Shown one piece after another: positions 1-8,115 of a DNA stretch of 64,000 nucleotides (the stretch's first letter is position 1; the number at the start of each line of letters is the position of its first letter). A program made the translations under genes and the position numbers. Source of the stretch: Streptomyces sp. NBC_01481 (GTDB lineage Bacteria; Actinomycetota; Actinomycetes; Streptomycetales; Streptomycetaceae); assembly GCF_026339995.1 (NCBI RefSeq), contig NZ_JAPEPT010000008.1, positions 62,001-126,000 of the forward strand. Direction: 5' to 3'. The notes under the pieces are model-generated. The model was not told where the DNA came from. It saw nothing but the letters and a program-made list of their open reading frames with translations, and searched no databases.

Positions 1-300
1 ACCGTCCGGGTGGACCCGGCGGCGCTCGGCTGGGAGACCGAGGGCTTCGTCGAGATCTACTGTCGTCACAACACCTCGCCCGATGCCATCCGCCGCGGCA
101 TGGAGCGTTACCCAGAGGTCGTGTCCGCCTCCACCGTCACCGGTGAGGCGGACGCGATCGTCCAGGTCTTCGCCTCCGACATGCGCCACTTCGAGCGGGT
201 GCTGGAGCGGATCGCGGGCGAGCCGTTCGTGGTGCGCACCAAATCGGTGCTGGTGCTCTCCCCGCTGCTGCGGCGCTTCTCCTCGGGCGCGCCCGCCTGA
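1..300 (+). CDS. Lrp/AsnC family regulator, C-terminal part (5' end outside window)
   Basis: The frame is open from the first base, so the N-terminal winged-helix DNA-binding domain lies to the left of the window. The visible 99 residues form an Lrp-type effector-binding (RAM) domain: strand-rich start (FVEIYCRH), the typical pattern of a valine-rich strand followed by TGEADAIVQVFASD, and an ending in which a basic Thr-Lys-Ser-Val-Leu-Val strand leads to the C-terminus. Lrp proteins sense amino acids as octamers. It lies 210 bp upstream of, and on the same strand as, a lysine-catabolism-like gene pair, so it may be the local lysine-responsive regulator; that link is inference. Family assignment is fairly secure, the effector is unknown. 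Confidence 0.8.
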   Translation, partial: TVRVDPAALGWETEGFVEIYCRHNTSPDAIRRGMERYPEVVSASTVTGEADAIVQVFASDMRHFERVLERIAGEPFVVRTKSVLVLSPLLRRFSSGAPA

Positions 301-435
301 GCGGGCGGATCCCGGACTGTTTCCGCGACTCCCCTCCGACGTGCGACGCCGCTCTGATGTGGTGGCACGCAACGAATCGCTGCCCCGGGCGGGCACAGCG
401 CAATGGATCGGCCATCGACACGCAACGGTCGCGGG

Positions 436-465
436 TTGTCCCGGCGGGAGTCCGGACCGTACCGT
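436..465 (+). promoter_or_regulatory. Candidate sigma-HrdB-type promoter for davA-davB
   Basis: TTGTCC at 436-441 and TACCGT at 460-465 are separated by 18 bp, matching the TTGAC-N17/18-TANNNT pattern of the main Streptomyces sigma factor. It lies about 45 bp ahead of the chosen davA start. Confidence 0.5.
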
Positions 466-509
466 TTTAATGTCTTCTTCACCCCGCATACATCGCCCAG
501 AGGTTGCCG

Positions 510-1307
510 ATGCCCCCGCTGCGCACCGCCCTGCTCCAGAGCTCCGGCCGACCGGGCTCGGTCGCCGAGAACCTCAAGGTGCTCGACGAGGCCGCGGCCC
601 GTGCGGCGGCAGCCGGTGCCGGACTGCTGATCGGCCCCGAGATGTTTCTGACGGGGTACGCGATCGGCGACCAGGTGCCCGTGCTGGCCGAGCCCGCCGA
701 CGGCCCCGCCGCCCGGTCCGTCGCCGAGATCGCCCGCCGCCACGGCATCGCGGTGATGTACGGCTATCCCGAGCGGGACGGCGAGAAGATCTTCAACTCC
801 GCGCAGCTGATCGGTCCCGACGGCGAGAGCCTCACGAACTACCGCAAGACCCATCTCTTCGGCTGCTTCGAGCAGCAGTGGTTCACCCCGGGCGAGCAGC
901 CGGTTGTCCAGGCCGAGCTCGGCGGGATCCGGATCGGCATGCTGATCTGCTACGACGTGGAGTTCCCGGAGAACGTCCGGGCGCACGCGCTCGCCGGCAC
1001 CGATCTGCTGCTGGTGCCCACCGCCCAGATGCACCCCTTCCAGTTCGTGGCCGAGTCGGTCGTCCCGGTGCGGGCCTTCGAGAGCCAGATGTACATCGCG
1101 TACGTCAACAGGACAGGCCCGGAAGGGGAGTTCGAGTTCGTCGGACTCAGCTGCCTGGCGAGCCCCGACGGCACGACCCGCGTCCGCGCCGGGCGGGGCG
1201 AGGAACTGGTCGTCGGCGAGGTCGATCCGGCCCTGCTGAGCGCCTCCCGCGAGGCCAATCCCTATCTGCGCGACCGCCGCCCGGGCCTCTACGGCTCCCT
1301 GATCTGA
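510..1307 (+). CDS. davA: Nitrilase-superfamily amidohydrolase, DavA-like (5-aminopentanamidase)
   Basis: A 265-residue carbon-nitrogen hydrolase. The Glu-Lys-Cys catalytic triad of the superfamily is visible: Glu44 in GPEMFLTGY, Lys113 in YRKTHLF and Cys147 in LICYDVEFPE. In the Pseudomonas DavAB pathway, the amidase DavA hydrolyses 5-aminopentanamide, made from L-lysine by DavB, to 5-aminovalerate and ammonia. The next gene is a clear DavB homologue, which is the main reason for this specific name; the fold alone would fit other amides. I chose ATG 510 because AGAGG at 499-503 sits 6 bp before it; an in-frame TTG at 504 would overlap that site. The stop codon lies inside a 22 bp tandem duplication. 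Confidence 0.75.
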   Translation: MPPLRTALLQSSGRPGSVAENLKVLDEAAARAAAAGAGLLIGPEMFLTGYAIGDQVPVLAEPADGPAARSVAEIARRHGIAVMYGYPERDGEKIFNSAQLIGPDGESLTNYRKTHLFGCFEQQWFTPGEQPVVQAELGGIRIGMLICYDVEFPENVRAHALAGTDLLLVPTAQMHPFQFVAESVVPVRAFESQMYIAYVNRTGPEGEFEFVGLSCLASPDGTTRVRAGRGEELVVGEVDPALLSASREANPYLRDRRPGLYGSLI

Positions 1308-1344
1308 ACCTCTCCCCGCTCGGATCTGAACCTCTCCCCGCTCG
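1301..1344 (+). repeat. Perfect 22 bp tandem duplication covering the davA stop codon
   Basis: The unit at 1301-1322 is repeated exactly at 1323-1344. It starts with GATCTGAACC, and the first copy contains the davA stop TGA at 1305-1307. The davB ribosome binding region (AAGGAG at about 1363-1368) lies just beyond it. Confidence 0.9.
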
Positions 1345-1379
1345 CCGCACACGCTTTCCCCGCAAGGAGTCCGTACCCC

Positions 1380-3077
1380 ATGACGTCCACGGTGCCCACC
1401 ACTGCTGTCCAGCACACCGACGAGCAGCCGCCGATCACCATGTTCGGTCCGGACTTCCCTTACGCGTACGACGATTTCCTCGCCCACCCGGCGGGCCTGG
1501 GCCAGATACCCGCGACCGAGCACGGCACCGAGGTCGCCGTCATCGGCGGCGGGCTCTCCGGCATCGTCGCCGCGTACGAGCTGATGAAGATGGGCCTCAA
1601 GCCGGTCGTCTACGAGGCGGACCAGATCGGCGGCCGGCTGCGCACCGTCGGCTTCGAGGGCACCGGCACCAACGAGCTGTCGGCCGAGATGGGCGCGATG
1701 CGCTTCCCGCCCTCCTCCACCGCGCTGCAGCACTACATCGACCTGGTCGGTCTGACCACGCAGCCCTTCCCCAACCCCCTTGCGCCGAGCACCCCGTCGA
1801 CCGTCGTCGACCTCAAGGGCGAGTCCCACTACGCCGAGACCATCGACGACCTGCCGCAGGTCTACCGCGATGTGATGGAGGCCTGGAACGCCTGTCTGGA
1901 GGAGGGCGCCGACTTCTCCGACATGAACCGCGCCATGCGGGAGCGCGATGTGCCGCGCATCCGCGAGATCTGGGCGAAGCTGGTCGAGAAGCTCGACAAC
2001 CAGACCTTCTACGGCTTCCTCTGCGAGTCCGAGGCCTTCAAGTCCTTCCGGCACCGCGAGATCTTCGGCCAGGTCGGCTTCGGCACCGGCGGCTGGGACA
2101 CCGACTTCCCCAACTCCATCCTGGAGATTCTGCGCGTCGTCTACTCCGAGGCCGACGACCACCACCGCGGCATCGTCGAGGGCAGCCAGCAGCTGCCGCT
2201 GCGGCTCTGGGACCGCGAGCCCGCCAAGATCACCTACTGGGCGCCCGGTACCTCGCTGTCCTCCCTGCACGAGGGCGACCCGAAGCCGGCCGTGACCCGG
2301 ATGCACCGCACCGCGGGCAACCGGATCACCGTCACTGACGCCTCCGGCGACATCCGTACGTACAGGGCGGCCATCTTCACCGCGCAGTCCTGGATGCTGC
2401 TCTCCAAGATCGCCTGTGACGACTCGCTCTTCCCCATCGACCACTGGACGGCGATGGAGCGCACCCACTACATGGAGTCGTCCAAGCTGTTCGTCCCGGT
2501 CGACCGGCCGTTCTGGCTGGACAAGGACGAGGTGACGGGCCGTGACGTCATGTCGATGACGCTCACCGACCGGATGACCCGCGGCACGTACCTGCTCGAC
2601 AACGGGCCCGACAAGCCGGCCGTCATCTGCCTCTCGTACACCTGGTGCGACGACAGCCTCAAGTGGCTGCCGCTGCCCGCGAACGAGCGGATGGAGGTCA
2701 TGCTCAAGTCGCTGGGCGAGATCTACCCGAACGTCGACATCCGCAGCCACATCATCGGCAACCCGGTCACCGTGTCCTGGGAGAACGAGCCGTACTTCAT
2801 GGGCGCGTTCAAGGCGAACCTGCCGGGCCACTACCGCTACCAGCGCCGCCTGTTCACGCACTTCATGCAGGACGGGCTGCCCGAGGACAAGCGCGGCATC
2901 TTCCTCGCGGGCGACGACATCTCCTGGACGGCGGGCTGGGCCGAGGGCGCCGTGCAGACCGCGCTGAACGCGGTGTGGGGCGTGATGCACCAGCTCGGCG
3001 GGGCGACCGACCCGAGCAACCCGGGCCCCGGCGACCTGTACGACGAGATCGCTCCGGTCGAACTGCCGGAGGACTGA
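1380..3077 (+). CDS. davB: Flavin monoamine oxidase, lysine 2-monooxygenase (DavB)-like
   Basis: A 565-residue FAD-dependent amine oxidase. After a short N-terminal arm (MFGPDFPYAYDDFLAHPAGL) comes the dinucleotide-binding motif GGGLSG at residues 56-61, then a Glu-Ala-Asp segment contacting FAD and a C-terminal FAD-closing motif (GIFLAGDDISWTAGWAEGA). From memory it matches Pseudomonas DavB along its whole length, including the N-terminal arm and the ending NPGPGDLYDEI, and the size is as expected (about 560). The reaction in DavB is oxidative decarboxylation of L-lysine to 5-aminopentanamide. The gene follows davA by 72 bp with AAGGAG ahead of ATG 1380. Related tryptophan 2-monooxygenases are the main alternative, but they lack this close N-terminal match. 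Confidence 0.8.
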   Translation: MTSTVPTTAVQHTDEQPPITMFGPDFPYAYDDFLAHPAGLGQIPATEHGTEVAVIGGGLSGIVAAYELMKMGLKPVVYEADQIGGRLRTVGFEGTGTNELSAEMGAMRFPPSSTALQHYIDLVGLTTQPFPNPLAPSTPSTVVDLKGESHYAETIDDLPQVYRDVMEAWNACLEEGADFSDMNRAMRERDVPRIREIWAKLVEKLDNQTFYGFLCESEAFKSFRHREIFGQVGFGTGGWDTDFPNSILEILRVVYSEADDHHRGIVEGSQQLPLRLWDREPAKITYWAPGTSLSSLHEGDPKPAVTRMHRTAGNRITVTDASGDIRTYRAAIFTAQSWMLLSKIACDDSLFPIDHWTAMERTHYMESSKLFVPVDRPFWLDKDEVTGRDVMSMTLTDRMTRGTYLLDNGPDKPAVICLSYTWCDDSLKWLPLPANERMEVMLKSLGEIYPNVDIRSHIIGNPVTVSWENEPYFMGAFKANLPGHYRYQRRLFTHFMQDGLPEDKRGIFLAGDDISWTAGWAEGAVQTALNAVWGVMHQLGGATDPSNPGPGDLYDEIAPVELPED

Positions 3078-3082
3078 AAGCG

Positions 3083-3123
3083 ACCGTCCGGGGCCGGCCG
3101 CGATCCGGCCGGCCCCGGACGGT
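3083..3123. terminator. Bidirectional terminator hairpin
   Basis: A perfect 18 bp inverted repeat (3083-3100 and 3106-3123) with a 5 nt loop lies between the convergent ends of davB (3077) and the DUF5995 gene (3161). Confidence 0.8.
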
Positions 3124-3160
3124 GTTCAACTGCTCGGGCGCCTGCCGCGCGGCGGCCCTG

Positions 3161-3865
3161 TCAGCGCCAGGGCGTGAGCAGACAGCGCCCGACGAGACCG
3201 ACACCCGTGTCGAGTCGCTCCGTGAACTCCTCGGCCAGGCCGGGGAGTTCTCGTACTTCCCACAACAGTCGCGCCGCCGACCAAGCGCCCTCGCGAGCCC
3301 GGTCGAGGCTCCAGGAGCCGACCAGGTGGGTGAGCGGATCGGCGATCTCCAGCAGATCGGGGCCCGGCATCAGATCCTCGCGGATGCGCTCCTCGAGGAG
3401 CGTGAGGATGTCGCCGACCCGGTCGAACTCGGCCTCGAGACCGGCGGGTTCGCAGTCGAGCGCCCGGCAGGCGTCGACCACGGCGAGTGCCAGATCGTGC
3501 CCGATGTGCGCGTTGATGCCTGCGAGCGCGAACTGCAGCGGCCGTACGCCGGGGTGGCGCCGGTACTGGAAGAGCGGCCGCCAGCAGGCCGGCGGACGGC
3601 GTCCCTCCGCCGCCGCGTCCACGGCTGCCAGATAGCGGCGGGCGAAGAGCACGTCCAGCGTGGCGGCGGCCCGCCGGTCCGGGAAGCCGCCGCCGTCGAT
3701 GTGCCGGTCGATCTCCTGCGTGACGGCCAGATAGACCCGGTTGAAGACGGCGACGCCGTCCGTGGCGGGCCAGTCGTCGCGCAGCGCGTGCATCCGTTCC
3801 ACCACGGAGTCGACCGGAGAGGGGTGACGGTCGGCCCGGGTCGCGACATGTTCCATCAGCGCCAT
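3161..3865 (-). CDS. DUF5995 family protein
   Basis: A soluble, helix-rich protein of about 234 residues. Features matching DUF5995 as I know it are the conserved Asn-Ala-His-Ile-Gly-His-Asp-Leu-Ala segment (NAHIGHDLALAVVDAC), a preceding RRHPGVRPLQFALAG stretch, and a Glu-Arg-Ile-Arg-Glu region near the C-terminus. Paired His and Asp residues suggest a metal-binding helical bundle, but function is unknown. I chose the ATG at 3865 (MALMEHVATRAD) because the protein-like sequence starts there; the frame stays open to 4018, and no good ribosome binding site settles it. The gene diverges from the alginate-lyase gene and ends at a shared terminator with davB. Confidence 0.65.
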   Translation of the reverse strand: MALMEHVATRADRHPSPVDSVVERMHALRDDWPATDGVAVFNRVYLAVTQEIDRHIDGGGFPDRRAAATLDVLFARRYLAAVDAAAEGRRPPACWRPLFQYRRHPGVRPLQFALAGINAHIGHDLALAVVDACRALDCEPAGLEAEFDRVGDILTLLEERIREDLMPGPDLLEIADPLTHLVGSWSLDRAREGAWSAARLLWEVRELPGLAEEFTERLDTGVGLVGRCLLTPWR

Positions 3866-4090
3866 GCAGGCAGCGTCCCAGCCGGCGGCGAAATGGTGCG
3901 GTGACGGGCCGGGGCTTCCCCAGAACGGAGGACGCGCGCAGGGGCGTCGTACGCCGGGGTTCACGGGGGCCGCCCGCGCCGGGGTCCCATCTGTGAATCG
4001 TGCGCACGGCATTGTCACCCGTACCTGGCGGCCCTACGCTCACACGGTCCCGTTCCTGAATCGCGTTCACATATCTGATGGGAGCATGCG

Positions 4091-5377
4091 ATGGCCGGAA
4101 GACCCCGACGGCGCCTGGGAGTTGTGCTCACCGCCGTCGCCGCCTGTGTCACCGTGCTCGTGCCGATCGCGTCGTCCCGGGCCGCGGCCACGCCCGGCTC
4201 GTATCCGGTGCCGAAGACGGTGGTGATCGACGGCAAGCGGCTGACAGCGGCCAAGTCGCGGCTCGACCACGGCGATCCGGCACTGCGCAAGGCGGCTCAG
4301 GCCCTTGTCGTACGCGCCGACGGCTGGCTCGGACAAGGGCCCTGGACCGTCGTCGACAAGCCCAGGCCCGCACCGAGCGGCGACGTCCACGACTATCTGA
4401 GCCAGGCGCCCTACTGGTGGCCCTCGCAGCCCAAGACGCCCGAGAATCCGTGGGGTTGCCCGTATGTCCAGCGCGACGGCGAACGCAACCCCGAGGTCGA
4501 CACCGGCACCGACCGCCCCGACATCGGCAAGGTCGTGAACTCGGTCACCACGCTGAGCCTCGCCTGGTACTACACGGGCAGGAAGCAGTACGCCGAGCAC
4601 GCGTCGAGGATCCTGCGCACCTGGTTCCTGGACCCGGCGACCCGGATGAACCCCCATCTGAACCATGGGCAGTTCATCCCCTGCAAATACGACGGCCGGG
4701 CGATCGGCATCATCGACTTCTCGCAGCAGTACACCAGCGTCCTGGACGCCGTCGCGATCCTTCAGAGCGGGGCGCCCGGTTGGTCCAAGAGCGACCGGAC
4801 CGCCATGCGGGACTGGAACGCGTCCTTCCTGGACTGGCTGGTGAACTCGCGCTTCGGCAAGGACGAGTCGGCGGCCAAGAACAACCACGGCACGTTCCAC
4901 GACATGCAGGTGGCCGCCCTGGCGCTCGCCACCGGCGACAGGGACCTCGCACGCAAGGTCGTCCTCGACGCGCGCGGCAAGCGGATCGACTCGCAGATAG
5001 CCGCCGACGGCAGCCAGCCGCAGGAGCTCGCGCGGACCCGTAGCTGGCACTACTCGACCTTCGCCCTCGTCGCGTACACCCGGCTCGCCGACATCGGCAG
5101 GCAGGTGGGCGTGGACCTGTGGGCGTACCGGGGCCCGCAGGGACAGAGCCTGTTCAAGGCGGTCGACTATCTGCTGCCCGCGGCGACGGGGGCATCGGCC
5201 TGGCCGCATCCCGAGCTCGAGTTCTACCGGTACGCGGCCAGCGACGTGGTGCACGCGGCGGCGGACGCGGGTGACCCCAGGGCGAGGGCGGCGGTGCGGC
5301 GGCTTCAGACGCCGCCGGGCGGTGACCTGTGGGCGCTGCGGCCGGCGGCGGAACAGCTGGACTCGATCGCGGGCTGA
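4091..5377 (+). CDS. Secreted alginate lyase family protein
   Basis: A 428-residue exported protein. Residues 1-33 form a signal peptide (basic start, hydrophobic core VVLTAVAACVTVLVPI, Ala-rich cleavage region ending ASSRAAA). The mature part has an (alpha/alpha) toroid pattern of the PL5 alginate lyase family: APYWWPSQP near residue 110, an Asn-Asn-His-Gly motif at residues 264-267 (the likely catalytic His), and an ARTRSWHYSTFAL segment further on. Beta-elimination of polyuronides is the family reaction; the true substrate in soil actinomycetes is not clear. There is no carbohydrate-binding module. It is monocistronic, followed after 13 bp by palindromic element A. Confidence 0.75.
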   Translation: MAGRPRRRLGVVLTAVAACVTVLVPIASSRAAATPGSYPVPKTVVIDGKRLTAAKSRLDHGDPALRKAAQALVVRADGWLGQGPWTVVDKPRPAPSGDVHDYLSQAPYWWPSQPKTPENPWGCPYVQRDGERNPEVDTGTDRPDIGKVVNSVTTLSLAWYYTGRKQYAEHASRILRTWFLDPATRMNPHLNHGQFIPCKYDGRAIGIIDFSQQYTSVLDAVAILQSGAPGWSKSDRTAMRDWNASFLDWLVNSRFGKDESAAKNNHGTFHDMQVAALALATGDRDLARKVVLDARGKRIDSQIAADGSQPQELARTRSWHYSTFALVAYTRLADIGRQVGVDLWAYRGPQGQSLFKAVDYLLPAATGASAWPHPELEFYRYAASDVVHAAADAGDPRARAAVRRLQTPPGGDLWALRPAAEQLDSIAG

Positions 5378-5390
5378 GCGCTTCGATCGA

Positions 5391-5620
5391 GGGCATGTTT
5401 TGGGAGTAGCGCCGTCCGCCCGAAGGGCGGGCCCCGCGGCGTCTGGTGCGTGCAATCGCAAGGCGGTGGGGGCACCCCCGGACGAAGTCTGGGGGAGATC
5501 GCCCTCGTACTGGACGTACTTGGGTGACTCCGACAACATCGCGAGTGCGCGTGCCAGGCGTCGCGGGGTGGGGGTACCTCCCAGGCGAAGCTCTGGGGGA
5601 GGGACTTCTAAAACACGCCC
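5391..5620. repeat. MITE-like palindromic element, copy A (230 bp)
   Basis: The ends are inverted repeats: GGGCATGTTTT at 5391-5401 and AAAACACGCCC at 5610-5620, extendable to CGAG/CTCG outside. The internal arms match copies B and C (a GTAGCG-CCGTCCGCCCGAAG arm and a GGCGTCTGGTGCGTGC block), although the centre is diverged. It carries no ORF of its own. It ends 5 bp before the stop codon of the MFS gene (5626-5628) and begins 13 bp after the alginate-lyase stop, so it fills the convergent gap and may act as a hairpin terminator for both. Confidence 0.8.
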
Positions 5621-5625
5621 TCGCG

Positions 5626-6837
5626 TCAGGGCAGCCGCTCGACCACCGCGTCCGCGATGCCGGACTTCACGCTGTCCCGCCCCGCCGACCGCAGTACCCC
5701 CGCGCCCGCGATCAGCCCGGACGCAAGCAGCGTCACCAGGCCGAAGGAGACCACCAGGCTCGTCGCGTCGGCCACCGCCCCGATCGCCGAGGGCGCGATC
5801 AGCCCCGAGGTGTACGTGATCGTGGCGACGCCCGCGATCGCCTGGCTCGGGTTCGGCCCGCTGCGCCCCGCCGCCGCAAAGGCCAGCGGTACGACAACGG
5901 CGACCCCGAGCCCGATGAATGCGAAGCCGGTCATTGCCACGGCCGGATGCGACGCGAAGACGACCAGCAGTCCGCCCGCCGTCGCCAGCACGCCTCCCAC
6001 TCGTACCGTGCGCACCGGCCCGAAGCGGTCCACGATCCGGTCGCCGGCCAGCCGCGCCACCGCCATGGTCAGCGCGAACGCGGTGGTGGACGCGGCGGCG
6101 AGACCGGCCGATGTGTCCATCTCGTCCCGGAGATACACCGCCGACCAGTCCAGACTCGCACCCTCCGCGAACACCGCGCAGAACCCGATCGCGCCGATGA
6201 CCAGCGCCGATCTGGGCGGCAGCGCGAAGCGCGGCGGCGGTGCCTCGTCGGGCGCGCTGCGCAGGTCCAGTACGCCCTGACAGGCGACGAGCCCGAGCAG
6301 GGTGAGCGTCAGGGCGGCGAGCGCGTGGTGCAGCCGGGCGTCGCTGCCCAGGTGTGCCGCGAGCGTGCCGCCCGCCGAGCCGATCAGCGCGCCCACGCTC
6401 CACATGCCGTGCAGCCCGGACATGATCGACCGGTCGAGCCGGTTCTCGGTCTCGACGCCGAGGGCGTTCATGGCCACGTCGGACATCCCGGCCGCCGCCC
6501 CGAACACGAAGAGCGCCGCGCACAGCGCGAGCACGTTCGGGGCGAAGGACGGCAGGGTCAGCGAGAGGGTCCACAGGACGATCAGCCCCCGCAGCGCGTT
6601 GCGCGCGCCGAACCGGTGGCTGACCCTTCCGGCCAGCGGCATTGCCACGGACGCGCCGAGCGCGGGGAAGGCGAGCGCGAGACCGAGCTGCCCGGCGCCG
6701 ACCGACGCGTGGTCCTGGATCCAGGGGATCCGGGTGGCGAAACTGCCGGTGACCGCGCCGTGCACGCAGAAGACGGCGGCGATGGCATAGCGCGCCCGCC
6801 TCAATCTCTGGTGACCGAAGACCACTTCGTTCGCCAT
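5626..6837 (-). CDS. MFS transporter
   Basis: A 403-residue integral membrane protein with about 12 hydrophobic segments. The loop between helices 2 and 3 reads AGRVSHRFGARNALRG, matching the major facilitator motif GxxxDRxGRR in form; a weaker copy (AGDRIVDRFGPVRTVRV) follows the middle of the protein. Family members are proton-coupled exporters or sugar permeases. It is divergent from a ROK regulator with a perfect palindrome between them, a common arrangement for a regulator and its transporter, possibly for a sugar. The substrate cannot be read from the sequence. Confidence 0.8.
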   Translation of the reverse strand: MANEVVFGHQRLRRARYAIAAVFCVHGAVTGSFATRIPWIQDHASVGAGQLGLALAFPALGASVAMPLAGRVSHRFGARNALRGLIVLWTLSLTLPSFAPNVLALCAALFVFGAAAGMSDVAMNALGVETENRLDRSIMSGLHGMWSVGALIGSAGGTLAAHLGSDARLHHALAALTLTLLGLVACQGVLDLRSAPDEAPPPRFALPPRSALVIGAIGFCAVFAEGASLDWSAVYLRDEMDTSAGLAAASTTAFALTMAVARLAGDRIVDRFGPVRTVRVGGVLATAGGLLVVFASHPAVAMTGFAFIGLGVAVVVPLAFAAAGRSGPNPSQAIAGVATITYTSGLIAPSAIGAVADATSLVVSFGLVTLLASGLIAGAGVLRSAGRDSVKSGIADAVVERLP

Positions 6838-6871
6838 GCCCTGCCCCTCCCCGTCGTCGTGCCGCGTAAAC

Positions 6872-6892
6872 TATCAGGGACCCTGCCTGATA
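6872..6892. promoter_or_regulatory. Palindromic operator between MFS and ROK genes
   Basis: TATCAGG at 6872-6878 and CCTGATA at 6886-6892 form a perfect 7 bp inverted repeat with a 7 bp spacer, in the 89 bp divergent gap. It is the likely binding site of the adjacent ROK regulator; inference from position and symmetry. Confidence 0.65.
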
Positions 6893-6926
6893 AATAGTGA
6901 GGGCGGGGATCTGGAAGGATTCCGGC

Positions 6927-8096
6927 ATGCCCGCATCACCGAGCACCGCCCGTGCCATCAACGACCGGCACGCCCTGCAACTGCTGCAGCAGGAAGGGCC
7001 GTTGACGGCAGGGCAGCTGAAGACCAGGACCGGACTCTCCAGGCCCACCGTCGCCGACCTGGTGGAGCGCCTGCAGGGCTCCGGCCTGATCCAGGTCGTC
7101 GGCGAGGCGGGCACGGAGCGCCGTGGCCCCAATGCCAGGGTGTACGGGATCGTCGCCGACCGCGCGCACCTGGCCGCTCTCGACGTACGGACCCAGAGCG
7201 TGAGCGTCGTCGTCGCGGATCTGCTCGGCGTCACCCTGGCCGAAGCCTCGCTCCCGATCGGCAGCGACACCGGCACCGAGCCCGCGGTAGAGCAGGCGGT
7301 CGCGCTGCTGGAACGGACCGCACGCGAGGCGGGCGCGCCCCGGCTGCACAGCGTCGGCATCGGTGCGCCCGGCCTGATCGACCCGGTCACCGGCGAACTG
7401 CGCGACACCTCGGGCCTGCCCGCCTGGCACCGCCGTCTGGTCGCCGCCCTCCACGAGAGGCTGCCTGCCAGGGTGCTCGTCGAGAACGAGACCAATCTGG
7501 CGGCCGTCGCGGAACAGCGCCTCGGCGCGGCCCGCGACCGCGACACCTTTGTCCTCCTGTGGCTCGGACACGGCGTAGGGGCGGCTCTCTTCCTCGACGG
7601 CAGGCTCCGCAAGGGTGCCTCCGGAGGCGCGGGGGAGATCGGCTTCCTGCCGGTGCCCGGCACGACGGGCACCCCCTCCGCGGTCGACTGCGGCGGCGGC
7701 TTCCATTCACTGGCCGGATCCGCCGCGATCTGCGAGCTCGCCGCCGAGCACGGCATCGGGGCCGACCGGCGCGGGGAGCCCCCGGCTGCGGCGCTGGTGC
7801 GGTCGGCAGTGGCGGCCGGGCAGGGCGACTTCCTCGACGCCCTGGCCCACCGGCTGTCCCTCGGCGTGGCCGCGGTCGCCGCCGTACTCGACCCGGGCTG
7901 CGTGGTCCTCGGCGGCGAGGTCGGCCACGCCGGCGGCGCGGAGCTGGCGGCCCGGGTCGAGTCCCGGCTGGCCGGGCTCTCGCCGCTGCGTACTGAGGTA
8001 CGTGCCGGGGAGCTGGGCGGCACGGCCGTCCTGAGCGGCGCGCTGCTCACGGCACGCGAGGCGGCACAGAACGAGCTCTTCTCTCCACGGGGCTGA
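6927..8096 (+). CDS. ROK family transcriptional regulator
   Basis: About 389 residues. The N-terminus is a winged helix (LLQQEGPLTAGQLKTRTGLSRPTVADLVERL), followed by a ROK sugar-kinase-like fold with IGAPGLID and GHGVGAALFLDGRLRKGASGGAGEIGF. The usual ROK zinc motif CxCGxxGCxE is degenerate: only one Cys (VDCGGG) remains, so zinc binding is doubtful. ROK repressors with this layout (XylR/NagC/Mlc type) respond to sugars. I chose ATG 6927 because GGAAGG at about 6915-6920 precedes it; the upstream GTG at 6897 would start inside the promoter region. It probably controls the divergent MFS gene and itself. Confidence 0.8.
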   Translation: MPASPSTARAINDRHALQLLQQEGPLTAGQLKTRTGLSRPTVADLVERLQGSGLIQVVGEAGTERRGPNARVYGIVADRAHLAALDVRTQSVSVVVADLLGVTLAEASLPIGSDTGTEPAVEQAVALLERTAREAGAPRLHSVGIGAPGLIDPVTGELRDTSGLPAWHRRLVAALHERLPARVLVENETNLAAVAEQRLGAARDRDTFVLLWLGHGVGAALFLDGRLRKGASGGAGEIGFLPVPGTTGTPSAVDCGGGFHSLAGSAAICELAAEHGIGADRRGEPPAAALVRSAVAAGQGDFLDALAHRLSLGVAAVAAVLDPGCVVLGGEVGHAGGAELAARVESRLAGLSPLRTEVRAGELGGTAVLSGALLTAREAAQNELFSPRG

Positions 8097-8115
8097 ACTG
8101 CACGCGAGGTGCGCC

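Noticed and set aside
108..2990. 960-codon open frame on the minus strand opposite davA-davB
   Set aside because: It is the antisense mirror of well-supported genes; high-GC codon bias leaves few stops on the opposite strand. The product is low-complexity with no domain.
4067..8050. 1327-codon minus-strand frame across three genes
   Set aside because: It spans alginate lyase, MFS and ROK genes in other frames, including non-coding gaps, and shows only Arg/Pro/Ala-rich noise.
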